In this document: positions 46,646-56,101 of the stretch, in pieces
Numbering within the stretch: the first letter of the stretch is position 1
Layout: every line of letters begins with the position of its first letter
NCBI RefSeq assembly: GCF_031582905.1
Contig: NZ_CP133990.1
Coordinates: 806,001 to 870,000, forward strand
Direction: 5' to 3'
From: Pengzhenrongella sp031582905
GTDB lineage: Bacteria; Actinomycetota; Actinomycetes; Actinomycetales; Cellulomonadaceae
DNA: 64,000 nt
Made by a program: the position numbers and the translations under genes
Notes under the pieces: model-generated
Databases searched by the model: none
What the model saw: the letters and a program-made list of their open reading frames with translations, nothing else
Told to the model about the DNA's origin: nothing

Positions 46646-49093
46646 TCATGCACTCGTTTGAGCTTCCTGGATGACTTGCGTGAAGAGCTCAGCGGCTGAC
46701 TCGTCCATCCAATAGCGAGCAGGGACTCCATCGATCCAACGTGACGGCATATGGTGGCCCAAGCTGGTTGCGACGCGACCTGGCCACGCGAGCGTTCCGG
46801 CGACGCCCCGAGCGTCGGTGCCCATGGCCGCGCCGAGTTCGGACGCTGAAACGGGATGCGGAGCGGCATCGAGCAACAACTTGAAGAAGTCCTTCGCCTG
46901 GTCGGAGATCTGCCGCCAGAATTGGGTGGCGGCATCGAGATCTCTCTCAGGGTCCCAGTGCTTCAGCCCGTCGGCACCCGGCGTGGTGTGCCCTCGGAAC
47001 GCTTCCCGCACGTCGGCCAGGCGGCGCCCGTCAGGCAGCAACCAGAAAATCCAGCCATTGGTCATCCCGCCTCTGACATGCTTGCCCGCCGCCGACGGCG
47101 TTCCGAACTCTTGCCCCCCGATCTGGATCGTGCCGGACTCGGTCACCATCCCTGTGGTACCGGCCCACTTGCCGCCGCGCGCCCTCAGCACGACCCCGGG
47201 CTCGATGAGGCCAGCGGCGACCAGATGCTTAACCTCGACCCAAGCTTCCTCGTCGGCCTTTGCGTCTGCTACCTCGCCCACGTGGCCCTCGGGTACCGGC
47301 CAAGTGCGAAGCAGTGCGTCGATGATGTGGCCGGTGCGCTCATCGATCAGCTCTTCGGTCCAGCCGTCCGCCGACATCTCCCGCACTTGCCGGTTCATCA
47401 GCAGCACGTCGTACTTCGCAAGCTTTGCGCGCTTGCCCTGCTCGCCCAGCCACGGGGCGTTGGAGACTGAGGTGTTCAGCGCCTCGGTGAGCAGTGTGAG
47501 GTTGCCCAACCGGTGAACGTGATCGTTGCGGTCGATCTCCGCGGCGAGGCCTTCGACCGGCCAGTGTGTCTGCCACTTCTGAGGCAGCAGGTGTTCGATG
47601 GGGTACCCGCGCCGGGAAACCCTGCCGGCGTCGTACGCGGAACGCAGGTCATCCTCGACCGCTTCGAGGAACATCCGAAGACGTGCGCGCGGATAGCGGC
47701 GGTAGGCGCTCTCCGAGTGCAGCGTGCGTCGCAACTCGATGTCACCCGGCCAGTAGGTACTCGACACGCGCAGGCGGGAAAGATGCTCGGCAACCCTCGC
47801 CGGAAGCTCATGCGCTGGGGTCGAGCGGTGGACACGGATGATGTCGGCGACTGTGCGGCCGATTGCCGACAATGGCAACCGCATGAGCAAGCGGCGAGCG
47901 ACCCAGCTCTCGACAGAAGCCACGACCTGGTCAACGACATGCCGGGGAAGATCGGAATCGGGTTCATGCAACCACAGCAGGATAGGCTTGAGTACTTCGA
48001 CGCCCGCGGCCCCCATGCGGTAGATGCACATCTCAGTGGCGGAGAGGTTGCGGTCGGGCTCCGCGGCAGCCATCGTCCACCGCTCATACTGGTCGGCTTG
48101 TTTCTTGATCGTTGCGAGCAACTCACTCATCTTCTGCGTCGACCCGTGCTCGACGTAGTGCTTGAAGAGCGTGAATGTCTGCTTGGTCGAGACCTCCTCG
48201 GCGGTGCGAGATGTCAGCCATTGGTTCAGGAATAGCGATGACCGCGACATGAACAGTCGGCCGACCGAGACGTCCTGCTCCCAAAACTTGCGCTCGAACG
48301 GCCAGTCCTCGTGGTAGACCTTCCGGGTGTCGGCACCTTCGGCGTCGAGTCGCTGGAACACGAAGTTCTTGATCAAATCCGCGGCGGTCAGCGGAGTTCC
48401 ACGTGCGTTCAGGGTCTCGAAAATTTCCTGGGAGTTCTCCGTCGACTTCAAGTCGATCACCACAAGCTGGAGACCCTGCTTCAAGACCGTGGCCAGGGCA
48501 TCGGCTCGACGGGCCAGGCCGTTCGGGTCCACTCCTGCGAAGCCTTCGGTGAGCCATCCGCGCACTTCGGATACGAAGAAGGCGTGAGCCCGGGCGATCT
48601 TCGACCCGGCGTGCGCGAGGGCGCCGTGGTCGAACGGAGGCGCGGCGTTCATTACTTCGTCGAACGCGGCTCGATCGCGGTTGGTGTGGCGGATTTTCAA
48701 CTGCTCCGCGGGTTCGGGTACAAACATCGGGGGGTTGTGAGTGAGCGACTGCAACTGCGCGGCTAGGGTCTCGAATCTGGTTTCGGTGAAGACCGTCGAC
48801 GCGGCGTCGAGCATGATCTGCAGCGTCGTGAGTCGCTGCTGACCATCAATGACGTTGGACGCGGGCACCGCACCGGTGACGCCGTCGTGTGCCTGAAGAA
48901 CTACGGCCCCGAGGAAGTGCGCTGCCACGTTGAAGGGGTTGGCAAGACGCAGGTTCGCCATGCGCTCGACGTCCTGCCATAGCGGCAGCCACTGCTCTTC
49001 CTCGTCCCAGACGTACGGGCGCTGGAAGAGCGGCACGACCAGGTGTTGGGGGAGATTGAAGATCTCCATCGGCGTGCGTACGTTCGTGTCCAT
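46646..49093 (-). CDS. DUF262-DUF1524 nuclease with RAMA domain (GmrSD-like)
   Basis: 815 aa from ATG 49093. The N-terminal DUF262 has VVPLFQRPYVWDEEEQW and the NTP-linked NVIDGQQRLTTL (83-87 DGQQR). DUF1524 with HNH residues follows near 495-540 (IEHLLPQKWQTHW...HRLGNLTLLTEALN). Together these make a GmrSD-type, modification-dependent type IV restriction enzyme. Near 634-700 is a RAMA-type domain (GGKWAGTTGMVTESGTIQIGG...TNGWIFWLL), then a terminal helical/wHTH region (TLAWPGRVATSLGHHMPSRWIDG). It starts only where MDTNVRTPMEIF begins; the open frame upstream is not convincing. The frame is intact. Confidence 0.88.
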   Translation of the reverse strand: MDTNVRTPMEIFNLPQHLVVPLFQRPYVWDEEEQWLPLWQDVERMANLRLANPFNVAAHFLGAVVLQAHDGVTGAVPASNVIDGQQRLTTLQIMLDAASTVFTETRFETLAAQLQSLTHNPPMFVPEPAEQLKIRHTNRDRAAFDEVMNAAPPFDHGALAHAGSKIARAHAFFVSEVRGWLTEGFAGVDPNGLARRADALATVLKQGLQLVVIDLKSTENSQEIFETLNARGTPLTAADLIKNFVFQRLDAEGADTRKVYHEDWPFERKFWEQDVSVGRLFMSRSSLFLNQWLTSRTAEEVSTKQTFTLFKHYVEHGSTQKMSELLATIKKQADQYERWTMAAAEPDRNLSATEMCIYRMGAAGVEVLKPILLWLHEPDSDLPRHVVDQVVASVESWVARRLLMRLPLSAIGRTVADIIRVHRSTPAHELPARVAEHLSRLRVSSTYWPGDIELRRTLHSESAYRRYPRARLRMFLEAVEDDLRSAYDAGRVSRRGYPIEHLLPQKWQTHWPVEGLAAEIDRNDHVHRLGNLTLLTEALNTSVSNAPWLGEQGKRAKLAKYDVLLMNRQVREMSADGWTEELIDERTGHIIDALLRTWPVPEGHVGEVADAKADEEAWVEVKHLVAAGLIEPGVVLRARGGKWAGTTGMVTESGTIQIGGQEFGTPSAAGKHVRGGMTNGWIFWLLPDGRRLADVREAFRGHTTPGADGLKHWDPERDLDAATQFWRQISDQAKDFFKLLLDAAPHPVSASELGAAMGTDARGVAGTLAWPGRVATSLGHHMPSRWIDGVPARYWMDESAAELFTQVIQEAQTSA

Positions 49094-50160
49094 CTGACCC
49101 CCGTCGACCGTGAACCTTTGCGACACGGTAGCCGAGCCACGCCAAGGCTCGTGCGATACCAAGGGGCGAAATCCGGGCCGCCGCGGAGTTGGCGCCGGTT
49201 CGACGTCCAGCTGGTGCCGAGCAGTCGCCCTCTTCCCGCTGGAGACGTGCCGCTCCGTACAACGGTCCTCCGACCGTGGCCGCCAGGCCGCCCAGGCGGC
49301 CTAGGACCCAACCGGAGGACCATGAGGCTGTGCCGCTTCGTGGCCTGTTTACCGCGAATCCGATGGACGATGCGGTTGGGCAGGTGCCCGGGCTCGGGCG
49401 CTCCATGCTAGCGCTGTCTGTGGCGCGCTGGGTGTGACTCCCTTACGCGTTGAGTACAGGGGAAGGAACACGGCGAGGTGTGCCTACTCCGCTGTGATCG
49501 CTAACCGGAGGGACAGGGTGAAGTTCGCAGGTGGTCCCTGAGTGGCCGGCGCACCCAGGCCCTGAGTGGCGTGGAGAATGCGTGCCGCACGGCCAGTGAC
49601 GGCTCACGCTGAAGGTCCATGGGGCAAGTTGGTGCGGCGAGGCCAGCCGGTCCCTGCGCGCACTCCCATGGTCTCGGCGGTTGGAAGAGCGCAGATCGCG
49701 GCGACAGCTATCCACCGCGCGACCTGCCCTGGAGGTGCCGCGGGCGGCGCAGCTGTGCCGTGCCACGCCCCGTTAACCGGGTGCGACGCACCCATCGCGG
49801 GCCTGCGAAGGATACCGGTCTACGGCCGGGACCGACAGGTGATGGCTGCGTGGTAGGCGACACGGCGCCGCGGACGGGAATCGATGTCTGCCGCCCGCCC
49901 TGGCGGGCGGCATCGGACGGTGTCTCGTGGGCGGGCAGCCGGGTGATTTCCGCAAGTTGTGCACACGGGAACGGCTCGCGATGGCACGATCTAGCGAGCG
50001 AGGACCGAACCGGGCCCGGCAGGGCAAGTTGACGAGGGACAATTCTGTTGCAGAACGATGCCGGAAGTTGCGGGATCCCTTCGATGATGGAGGTTCAACG
50101 CCAGGGTATCGCCGGGGACTCGCTCGGCCTGAATGACGACGCGCACGGTGGTGGTCGGTG
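49094..50160. other. 1.07-kb region without a recognisable gene
   Basis: Between the divergent DUF262 gene and the SNF2 gene. Short frames exist on both strands but none has a family, good start context or consistent third-base GC. It contains a very stable hairpin at 49889-49912. It may hold divergent promoters, an unrecognised RNA, or debris of a lost gene. Confidence 0.5.
49889..49912. repeat. Short stable GC hairpin
   Basis: Perfect 11-base arms (TGCCGCCCGCC and its complement) around two bases, with a further GATG/CATC pairing outside. It lies 250 bp upstream of the SNF2 gene. It could be a terminator or part of a structured leader. Confidence 0.5.
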
Positions 50161-53100
50161 ATGCCGGAGGACGACCTCTTCTACCGTCCCACCTCCGTCG
50201 GTCTGGCGTTCGAGGCAAGTGAGGATCTAGTTCGCGTCCTGGTGATCGGCTCCGCGCCCGACGCGCTCCGCGCGGAACTGGAACGCTTGCCGGCCGAGGT
50301 TCGGGAGTGCGCTCCATCCGCTTCGGACGGAGCGCTTCACGCGGGCTGTTACTCGATCTACCGCCGAGGCGAGTGGCACGGGCTCCTGGTCGTCGACGGC
50401 CAGCCCCCGGTGCAAGCGGGGAGCGCGCGCTATCAGTTTACGGACGACGGCCCACGTCGGCACCTGGGCTTCGCGAGGCTGGCGCTGGCGGAAGCGTGGG
50501 ACGACGCGCGCCCGTTCCTTGGAGCCTCCGCGTTCTCCGTCAACGACATGGTGCGAATCGTTGGCGTCGAGACCCCGGGCCGAGTTCGCCGGGTGGTGGC
50601 GACGCCGGCGGGCCACCGCATCGAGGTGGCCGTCGACGGTGAGCTGAGGAACGTCGGTGAGGCGTCAATTGTCAAGATCGACGGGGATCCCCGTGACCCC
50701 AGATTCTGGCTCCAGCAAGCGCCGGCCTCGGCCGCGGATATTGCCCTGACGCTGACGTGGACCAAGTTGCGCAAGCCTCTGAGCAACGTGCTTTACTCGT
50801 TCCAGGCATCGAAGACCATCTTTCGGGCGTACCAGTTCATCCCCGCGTTGAAAATGCTTGGCTCGCCGACCGGGCGGCTCCTTATCGCCGACGAGGTCGG
50901 CCTCGGCAAGACCATCGAGGCCGGGATCGTTTGGTGCGAGTTGGAGCAGCGCTCGCCGCTGCGGCGGACACTCGTCGTCGTGCCGTCCTCTCTGACTCTC
51001 AAATGGCAGCGGGAGATGCGCCGAAGGTTCGACCGGCAACTCGACGTGATCAAGCCCCGCGAGCTCGATGGGCTTGCGGACCAGTTGCTCGACGGCGAGG
51101 ACCCCGAGTTTCATGCCATCGTCTCCCTGGAGTCCCTTCGCGCGGCGACAGACACCTTGGAGCGGCTCACCAAAGTTCGCCCGCGATTCGACCTCGTCAT
51201 CGTCGACGAGGCACACGCGCTTCGGAACGTCGGGACACGGTCGAACGTGCTTGGCGGGGTCCTATCTGACTGGGCGGACCACCTGTTGTTTCTGTCGGCC
51301 ACGCCGATAAACCTCCGATCGGACGACCTCTACAACCTGTTGACCCTGCTCGACGACGGAATGTTTCCCGACGTCGACGTCTTCCGCCAGCAGCTCGAAC
51401 CAAACACGCACCTCAACGCCGTCGCACGCCTCATCGCCGAAGACGCCGAGCCGGCGGCCGCCCGGATGCGCCTCAACGCCGTGGGCAGCACGTCGTTCGG
51501 CCAGACCATCACGGCCCGACCGGACTTCGAACGGCTCCGATCACTGCTCGAGTCAAGCCACGGCCTCTCGGACGCCGAGCGCTCCGAGGCGAAAGCCCTG
51601 GTCGCGGAGCTCAACACCCTCAGCACGGTCCTCGCCCGGACGCGCAAGGTCGATGTTCCCGACGCCAAGGCGGTCCGGGAGGTGCACGAGGTCCGCGTCG
51701 AGTGGACTGCTGCGGAGAAGGACTACTACGACAACATCGTCGGCTACTACATGAGCCGCGCTCTCGCTGCAGGGACGCCTCCAGGGTTCGCCATGCAGAT
51801 GCCGCTGCGCCAGGCGGCGAGCTGCCTAGCGGCTAGCCAGGAAACGTTGCGCACGCGAGACGTCGCTCTGTTCCGGAGTTCCATTGATGACGCTGACCAG
51901 GAGCTCGAGGACCAAGAGTTCGAGGACCTGCACGGCGTCCCAGTGCTCGCCCGGTCACTCGGGCCAGACTCCAAATTCGAGACCCTGCTTACCAAGCTGC
52001 TCGACCTGCGCCGGCAGGGCATCAAGCAGGCGATGATCTTCTCCACCTTCCGAGGAACGATCTCCTACCTAACAAGCCGCCTGAGTGCCGAGTTCACCGT
52101 CCGAGCGATGCACGGCGGCGTGAAAATGGAGGACCGCCAAGCCATCATCGATGACTTCCGCGCCGGGAATTTCGAGGTTCTTGTGGTGAGCGAGGTCGGT
52201 TCGGAGGGCCTCGACTTCGAGTTCTGCAACGTCCTGGTCAACTACGACCTCCCGTGGAACCCGATGCGCGTCGAGCAGCGCATCGGTCGTCTGGACCGGT
52301 TCGGGCAGCAGCACGAGAAAATCCTCGTCATCAACATGCACATCCCCGGCACGATCGAGTCGGACATCATCGCGCGCCTATACAACCGCATCGACATCTT
52401 CCGCAACTCCATCGGAGACCTGGAGCCGATCCTGCGCGACGAGTTCCGGGATGTTGCCACCAGGTTACTGGACCCGGCATTGACCCCAGAGCAGCGGCTT
52501 CGCCGCGCGGACGAGGTCGCGCTAGCCATCGAGACCCGCAGCGCTCAAATCAGGAAGCTCGAGACGGAGCGAGCGACGCTGACAACGATCGACCAGCTCC
52601 GGGTTGACGGGATGACAGAATCCGGCCCTGCCGACGGCCGCTACGTCGGCGCGAGCGAGATCGAGTCCCTCATCGATCGGTTGGTCCGGTCGACCGGAGC
52701 GACACTCGGCCCCGCGCGTCGCAAGGGCGTGCATGTCCTGCGGGGCAACTCGGAACTGGCCGAGCGATTCTTCCAAGTCCGACGGCGCCAGCGGAAGGCC
52801 GACATCGGGAGCAAGTACCCCGTCGCCAACCTTGAGGGACGGCTGCGTGCGGGCGAGGCATTAGAGATGACGTACGACGCCGAGATCGCCAGCCGTCACG
52901 ACGTCGAGCTGCTTTCGGCTCGGCATCCTCTCGTGGACGTAGCACTGGCAACGCTCGAGTCCGACGACCTCCACCTGCGCCGATTCGGTCGGGTGGCCGT
53001 ACCCGGCGTGGCGCGCGGGCGGCGGTTCGCCGTCCAGGTCGACCTTGTCGAGACCACCGGCGTGCGGCCGACTCGCGAGCTCGTCGCCACCGCCATCGAT

Positions 53101-53526
53101 GTCGACCAAGGCACCGTGTCGGATAGCGTCGGCAGCGCGGTATTAGCCGCTCTTGCCGCAGGCACGCTTCGCGACGCGCCAGCGGAGGGGTGGGACGGCG
53201 TCCGGCGCTTTCACCGGCAATTGGAGTCGGCTTCGTGGGCGCGCCTTGCGCCCGAGGAGGAGCGGCGCCGACTCGACAACGATGCCCTTGTCGCGGCGCG
53301 TGCCCAGTCCCGGCGCGAGTCGCTGCTCGTCAAAGAGCGCCGGGCGCAGGCAAGCCTCGAGACCGTACGCGCAGACGGCCGCGACCCGCGCGTGATCCGT
53401 ATGAACGAGGGGCGCCTGCGCAACATTCGAGCGGAACTCGAAGCCCTGGAGTCGACCGCGGCGGCAGACCGGGACATGTCGATGTCCGTGCACACAGTCG
53501 CGCTGCTGGACGTCGCCGGAGCCTGA
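50161..53526 (+). CDS. SNF2-family (RapA/HepA/DrmD-like) helicase
   Basis: 1,121 aa (ATG 50161; GTG 50158 is directly in front). The N-terminal 200 residues are unfamiliar. Then the SF2 SNF2 motor: LLIADEVGLGKTIEAGI (near 243), LVVVPSSLTLKWQREM, LVIVDEAHALRNVGT (near 349) and LFLSATPINLRSDDLYNLL. The helicase-C half carries QAMIFSTFRGTISYLTSRL, VVSEVGSEGLDFEFCNVLVNYDLPWNPMRVEQRIGRLDRFGQ (near 680-710). A long C-terminal helical region ends in coiled coil (RRAQASLETVRADG). The RapA/DrmD branch is double-stranded DNA translocases. No drmA, drmB or drmC is present. It converges on the Hsp70-like gene with only 5 bp between the stops. Confidence 0.9.
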   Translation: MPEDDLFYRPTSVGLAFEASEDLVRVLVIGSAPDALRAELERLPAEVRECAPSASDGALHAGCYSIYRRGEWHGLLVVDGQPPVQAGSARYQFTDDGPRRHLGFARLALAEAWDDARPFLGASAFSVNDMVRIVGVETPGRVRRVVATPAGHRIEVAVDGELRNVGEASIVKIDGDPRDPRFWLQQAPASAADIALTLTWTKLRKPLSNVLYSFQASKTIFRAYQFIPALKMLGSPTGRLLIADEVGLGKTIEAGIVWCELEQRSPLRRTLVVVPSSLTLKWQREMRRRFDRQLDVIKPRELDGLADQLLDGEDPEFHAIVSLESLRAATDTLERLTKVRPRFDLVIVDEAHALRNVGTRSNVLGGVLSDWADHLLFLSATPINLRSDDLYNLLTLLDDGMFPDVDVFRQQLEPNTHLNAVARLIAEDAEPAAARMRLNAVGSTSFGQTITARPDFERLRSLLESSHGLSDAERSEAKALVAELNTLSTVLARTRKVDVPDAKAVREVHEVRVEWTAAEKDYYDNIVGYYMSRALAAGTPPGFAMQMPLRQAASCLAASQETLRTRDVALFRSSIDDADQELEDQEFEDLHGVPVLARSLGPDSKFETLLTKLLDLRRQGIKQAMIFSTFRGTISYLTSRLSAEFTVRAMHGGVKMEDRQAIIDDFRAGNFEVLVVSEVGSEGLDFEFCNVLVNYDLPWNPMRVEQRIGRLDRFGQQHEKILVINMHIPGTIESDIIARLYNRIDIFRNSIGDLEPILRDEFRDVATRLLDPALTPEQRLRRADEVALAIETRSAQIRKLETERATLTTIDQLRVDGMTESGPADGRYVGASEIESLIDRLVRSTGATLGPARRKGVHVLRGNSELAERFFQVRRRQRKADIGSKYPVANLEGRLRAGEALEMTYDAEIASRHDVELLSARHPLVDVALATLESDDLHLRRFGRVAVPGVARGRRFAVQVDLVETTGVRPTRELVATAIDVDQGTVSDSVGSAVLAALAAGTLRDAPAEGWDGVRRFHRQLESASWARLAPEEERRRLDNDALVAARAQSRRESLLVKERRAQASLETVRADGRDPRVIRMNEGRLRNIRAELEALESTAAADRDMSMSVHTVALLDVAGA

Positions 53527-53531
53527 GGCGG

Positions 53532-55193
53532 CTACTTCGTGTCCCAGGCGCGCCGGTCGTCGGGTACCCAGCGTGTCTTCTCCACGCGAACGGAGAGCTT
53601 GCCGTGCCCGGCACGGAGTGCCGGCCAGCGCTCGATTCGTAGGCTCTGCTGCTCACCGCGGCCGTCAACGATGCCCATCGTCCCGTCTGGTGCCAAGGTG
53701 AATCGCGGGTTGCCGAAACCGAAATTCACGCGAAGGCCCTCGGTCTGGACACCGTTGGAGTCCCGCATGGCGACGACCGAACCGTCGAGCGCCACGACAC
53801 GCAGCGTCGCGTATCCCGACCGCGGGAGCCTGCCTGCTTCGGCGGGCTCGTGCGCGGTCGCTCCGTCCGGCCACGAGTACGACAGCCGCATTTTGCTCTG
53901 CGCCTCCCACCATCGATAGAAGGGCGTGTGCGCCCGGTAGAGGGTGATCGGCGCGCGGCCCGGGATGTCGAGGACGAAGTCAAACCCAGGAAGGTGGAGG
54001 TTCACCTGCTCGTATGAGACATCCTCGGCCAGCCCCGTCGCGATCGCTTCCTGGGAGGTGAAGCCCGAGAATGTATGGATCTGCGATGCCGCGAGCCGGT
54101 CACTGAGGAAGCGCGCGACTCCAGGGATGCGTGACATCCCCCCGACGAGGACCACGTGGTGCACCGTCTGCAGCAGCTCGTCCATCGCCATGGCCCTGAG
54201 GCCGACCGTTGTCACGAGATCCTCGCGGGTGGTTCGGTGCTCCCAGGTGAGGAGAGCGGCTCGCAGAGTGGACTCCACGAGTCGCCAGGCGCGGTCCAAC
54301 TGGGGCCGCAGGCAGTCGTCGAGCTGCCCGACCGTGTAGGTGAGCCGAGGCAGGTCGACATCGCGGTAGTCGAAGTAGACGTCCGCGACATCACTGTCTG
54401 TGAGCGCGATCTTCACTTCAGTTGCTGCGCGTGCGATGTACGCGCGGGCCACGGCCGGTTGAGGCAGATCCGCGACGGTCACGCCACGGTCGGCCAGCAT
54501 GGACTCCAGGTCTTCGGCGATCGTCTCGTCGAGCTTGTCGCCGGCCTCGTCCACGCCGTTGGAGGCGAGCACGTAGATCTGGGGGTCGCGCGCCGGCCCG
54601 GTCGTGACGTCGAGAATGGCCACGTCGAGCGTGCCGCCGCCCATGTCGAAGATCAGGACCCGATCATTGTCGAGGTACCTGCGCGCCCGGTGCTGCTCAT
54701 TGATCCACATAAGCCCGGCTGCGATCGGCTCGTCGATCAGGGTCGACGCACCCACGCCGAACCCGGCCTTCTTCGCGAGATCGAGAAGGCGGGTGCGCTG
54801 GTCGGCGTCCCACATCGCCGGGCAGCCGAGCCTGACCCTTCCCTCTTCGGTGATGTCCAGCTGGTTGTCGCGGCTCCGCTGGGCGACCTCGACAAGTATT
54901 GCGCTGATGACGTCGTCGGTCCTGGCGGTCACCGAGCCGTCCAGGCTGGTGATCGTCTCCTGCCGGCGTGTGATGGCACGCTTGACCGAGCGGATGAGCG
55001 TGCCAGGGCTTCGCCGCTCGGCGTGCTCACCCGCGAGGAATTCGCCGGCATCACCGGTGGTCACGACGGAGGCGAGCCACGGGTCGCTCTGGCCGATCGG
55101 CACGACGGCGGACCTTCCTGCGGCGTGGCCCTCGGCAACGAGCGTGGTGCTCGTGCCGAAGTCAATACCGACCGTGTACGAGTGTGCTGTCAC
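53532..55193 (-). CDS. Hsp70-like ATPase, divergent C-terminus
   Basis: 553 aa from GTG 55193 (GGAG 7 bases upstream). The actin-fold ATPase is complete: phosphate-1 TVGIDFGTSTTLVAE (8-22), phosphate-2 LIFDMGGGTLDVAIL (near 182), adenosine motif VVLVGGMSRIPGVARFL (near 349), and the IDEPIAAGLMW region. The substrate-binding half is short and does not look like DnaK (no lid helix, no EEVD-type end); instead beta-rich segments follow (ITLYRAHTPFYRWWEAQSKM, LRVNFGFGNPRFTLAPDG). It is therefore a specialised Hsp70, not the housekeeping DnaK. It is encoded 11 bp after a GrpE-like gene and opposes the SNF2 helicase gene. Confidence 0.9.
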   Translation of the reverse strand: MTAHSYTVGIDFGTSTTLVAEGHAAGRSAVVPIGQSDPWLASVVTTGDAGEFLAGEHAERRSPGTLIRSVKRAITRRQETITSLDGSVTARTDDVISAILVEVAQRSRDNQLDITEEGRVRLGCPAMWDADQRTRLLDLAKKAGFGVGASTLIDEPIAAGLMWINEQHRARRYLDNDRVLIFDMGGGTLDVAILDVTTGPARDPQIYVLASNGVDEAGDKLDETIAEDLESMLADRGVTVADLPQPAVARAYIARAATEVKIALTDSDVADVYFDYRDVDLPRLTYTVGQLDDCLRPQLDRAWRLVESTLRAALLTWEHRTTREDLVTTVGLRAMAMDELLQTVHHVVLVGGMSRIPGVARFLSDRLAASQIHTFSGFTSQEAIATGLAEDVSYEQVNLHLPGFDFVLDIPGRAPITLYRAHTPFYRWWEAQSKMRLSYSWPDGATAHEPAEAGRLPRSGYATLRVVALDGSVVAMRDSNGVQTEGLRVNFGFGNPRFTLAPDGTMGIVDGRGEQQSLRIERWPALRAGHGKLSVRVEKTRWVPDDRRAWDTK

Positions 55194-55204
55194 GTCCAGT
55201 CTCC

Positions 55205-56101
55205 CTAGGCCACCTGCTCGACCAGCGCTCGGGCGAGCACGATCTCGCCGTCAGGTCCAGCCCATGTGTACCCGCAGTGTCTGACAACGACTGCCACTCC
55301 TGCCGGGGCAGTAGGCCCTACCAGGTCGTGCTTGTCCGGTTCGTACTCAAGCGTCGCGCCGACCTCACCCAAAGGCAGCAGTCCGTGCCGTGCAGTCATC
55401 GCGCGGACGCGCGCCGTGACGCGCTCGGCCGGCTGCTGGTCGATCGACTTCTCGACGTAAGTGGCCAGCGCCGCAAGCCCTCGCATGGCGTCGATCTGTG
55501 CCTGACGCGTCTGCGAATCACGGAGCCGGTCCGTGGCATCACCAGCCGTACGAAGTCGCTCCTCGGCCGCCTCCAGCCGCCGTTCTGCACGCTCGGCCCG
55601 CTCGCGAGCGACTCGCGCATCGTGGAGTGCCGCGTCCTGCCCCGAGTGTGCGCGGGCCGCATCTGCTTGGAGCGCCTTTCGGCCGGGCTCATCGCGGAGC
55701 GCCGACATCCACGTTCTCAGTACGCCGTCGTCGGCGGCGGCCCGGCCTAACGCTGCGTCCACCGTGGCGGGGAGTGCAGTCTTTGCGAGCACTACCGGCG
55801 CAGCGAGCAGATGCATGACCCGCCGGCGGGTGATCGCCTCCTCCAGGGCCGTTACGTACCGCGGGCGTACGACGGAGGACTGAACTGCCGGGTGATCGAG
55901 GAGCGGGCCGATGAGCCCGTCCGCTGCGGCTATCAGGTCATCGGTGGTGACGTCGCTCCACCACCGCGAGTCGCTGGCTGCCGCGGCATCGGCGGAGTTC
56001 ACCGCAGCGATTAGCTGCGCCCGCCCGCCCGCTTTCGTTAGGGGAGCGCCGCGCTCCTGCGAATGAGCTTGTCCCTGTCGCTGACCGGCAGGCTGCTCCA
56101 C
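55205..56101 (-). CDS. GrpE-like coiled-coil protein paired with the Hsp70
   Basis: Up to 298 aa; the start at 56101 overlaps the upstream gene by 64 bases, and a later GTG (56002) is possible. It has a helical N-terminal half, then a long coiled coil (RVARERAERAERRLEAAEERL, near 165-215). The compact C-terminal end LPLGEVGATLEYEPDKHDLVG...GVAVVVRHCGYTWAGPDGEIVLARALV follows the GrpE beta-domain pattern (pI-G-x-x-F-x-P-x-x-H-x-x-V ... GY ... L-R-x-A-x-V). A nucleotide-exchange role for the adjacent Hsp70 is therefore proposed. Resemblance is by pattern only. Confidence 0.68.
   Translation of the reverse strand: MEQPAGQRQGQAHSQERGAPLTKAGGRAQLIAAVNSADAAAASDSRWWSDVTTDDLIAAADGLIGPLLDHPAVQSSVVRPRYVTALEEAITRRRVMHLLAAPVVLAKTALPATVDAALGRAAADDGVLRTWMSALRDEPGRKALQADAARAHSGQDAALHDARVARERAERAERRLEAAEERLRTAGDATDRLRDSQTRQAQIDAMRGLAALATYVEKSIDQQPAERVTARVRAMTARHGLLPLGEVGATLEYEPDKHDLVGPTAPAGVAVVVRHCGYTWAGPDGEIVLARALVEQVA

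Noticed and set aside
50161..53526. DISARM (drmD) assignment for the SNF2 gene
   Set aside because: The SNF2 motor alone is not diagnostic, and drmA, drmB, drmC and the DISARM methylase are not found around it.
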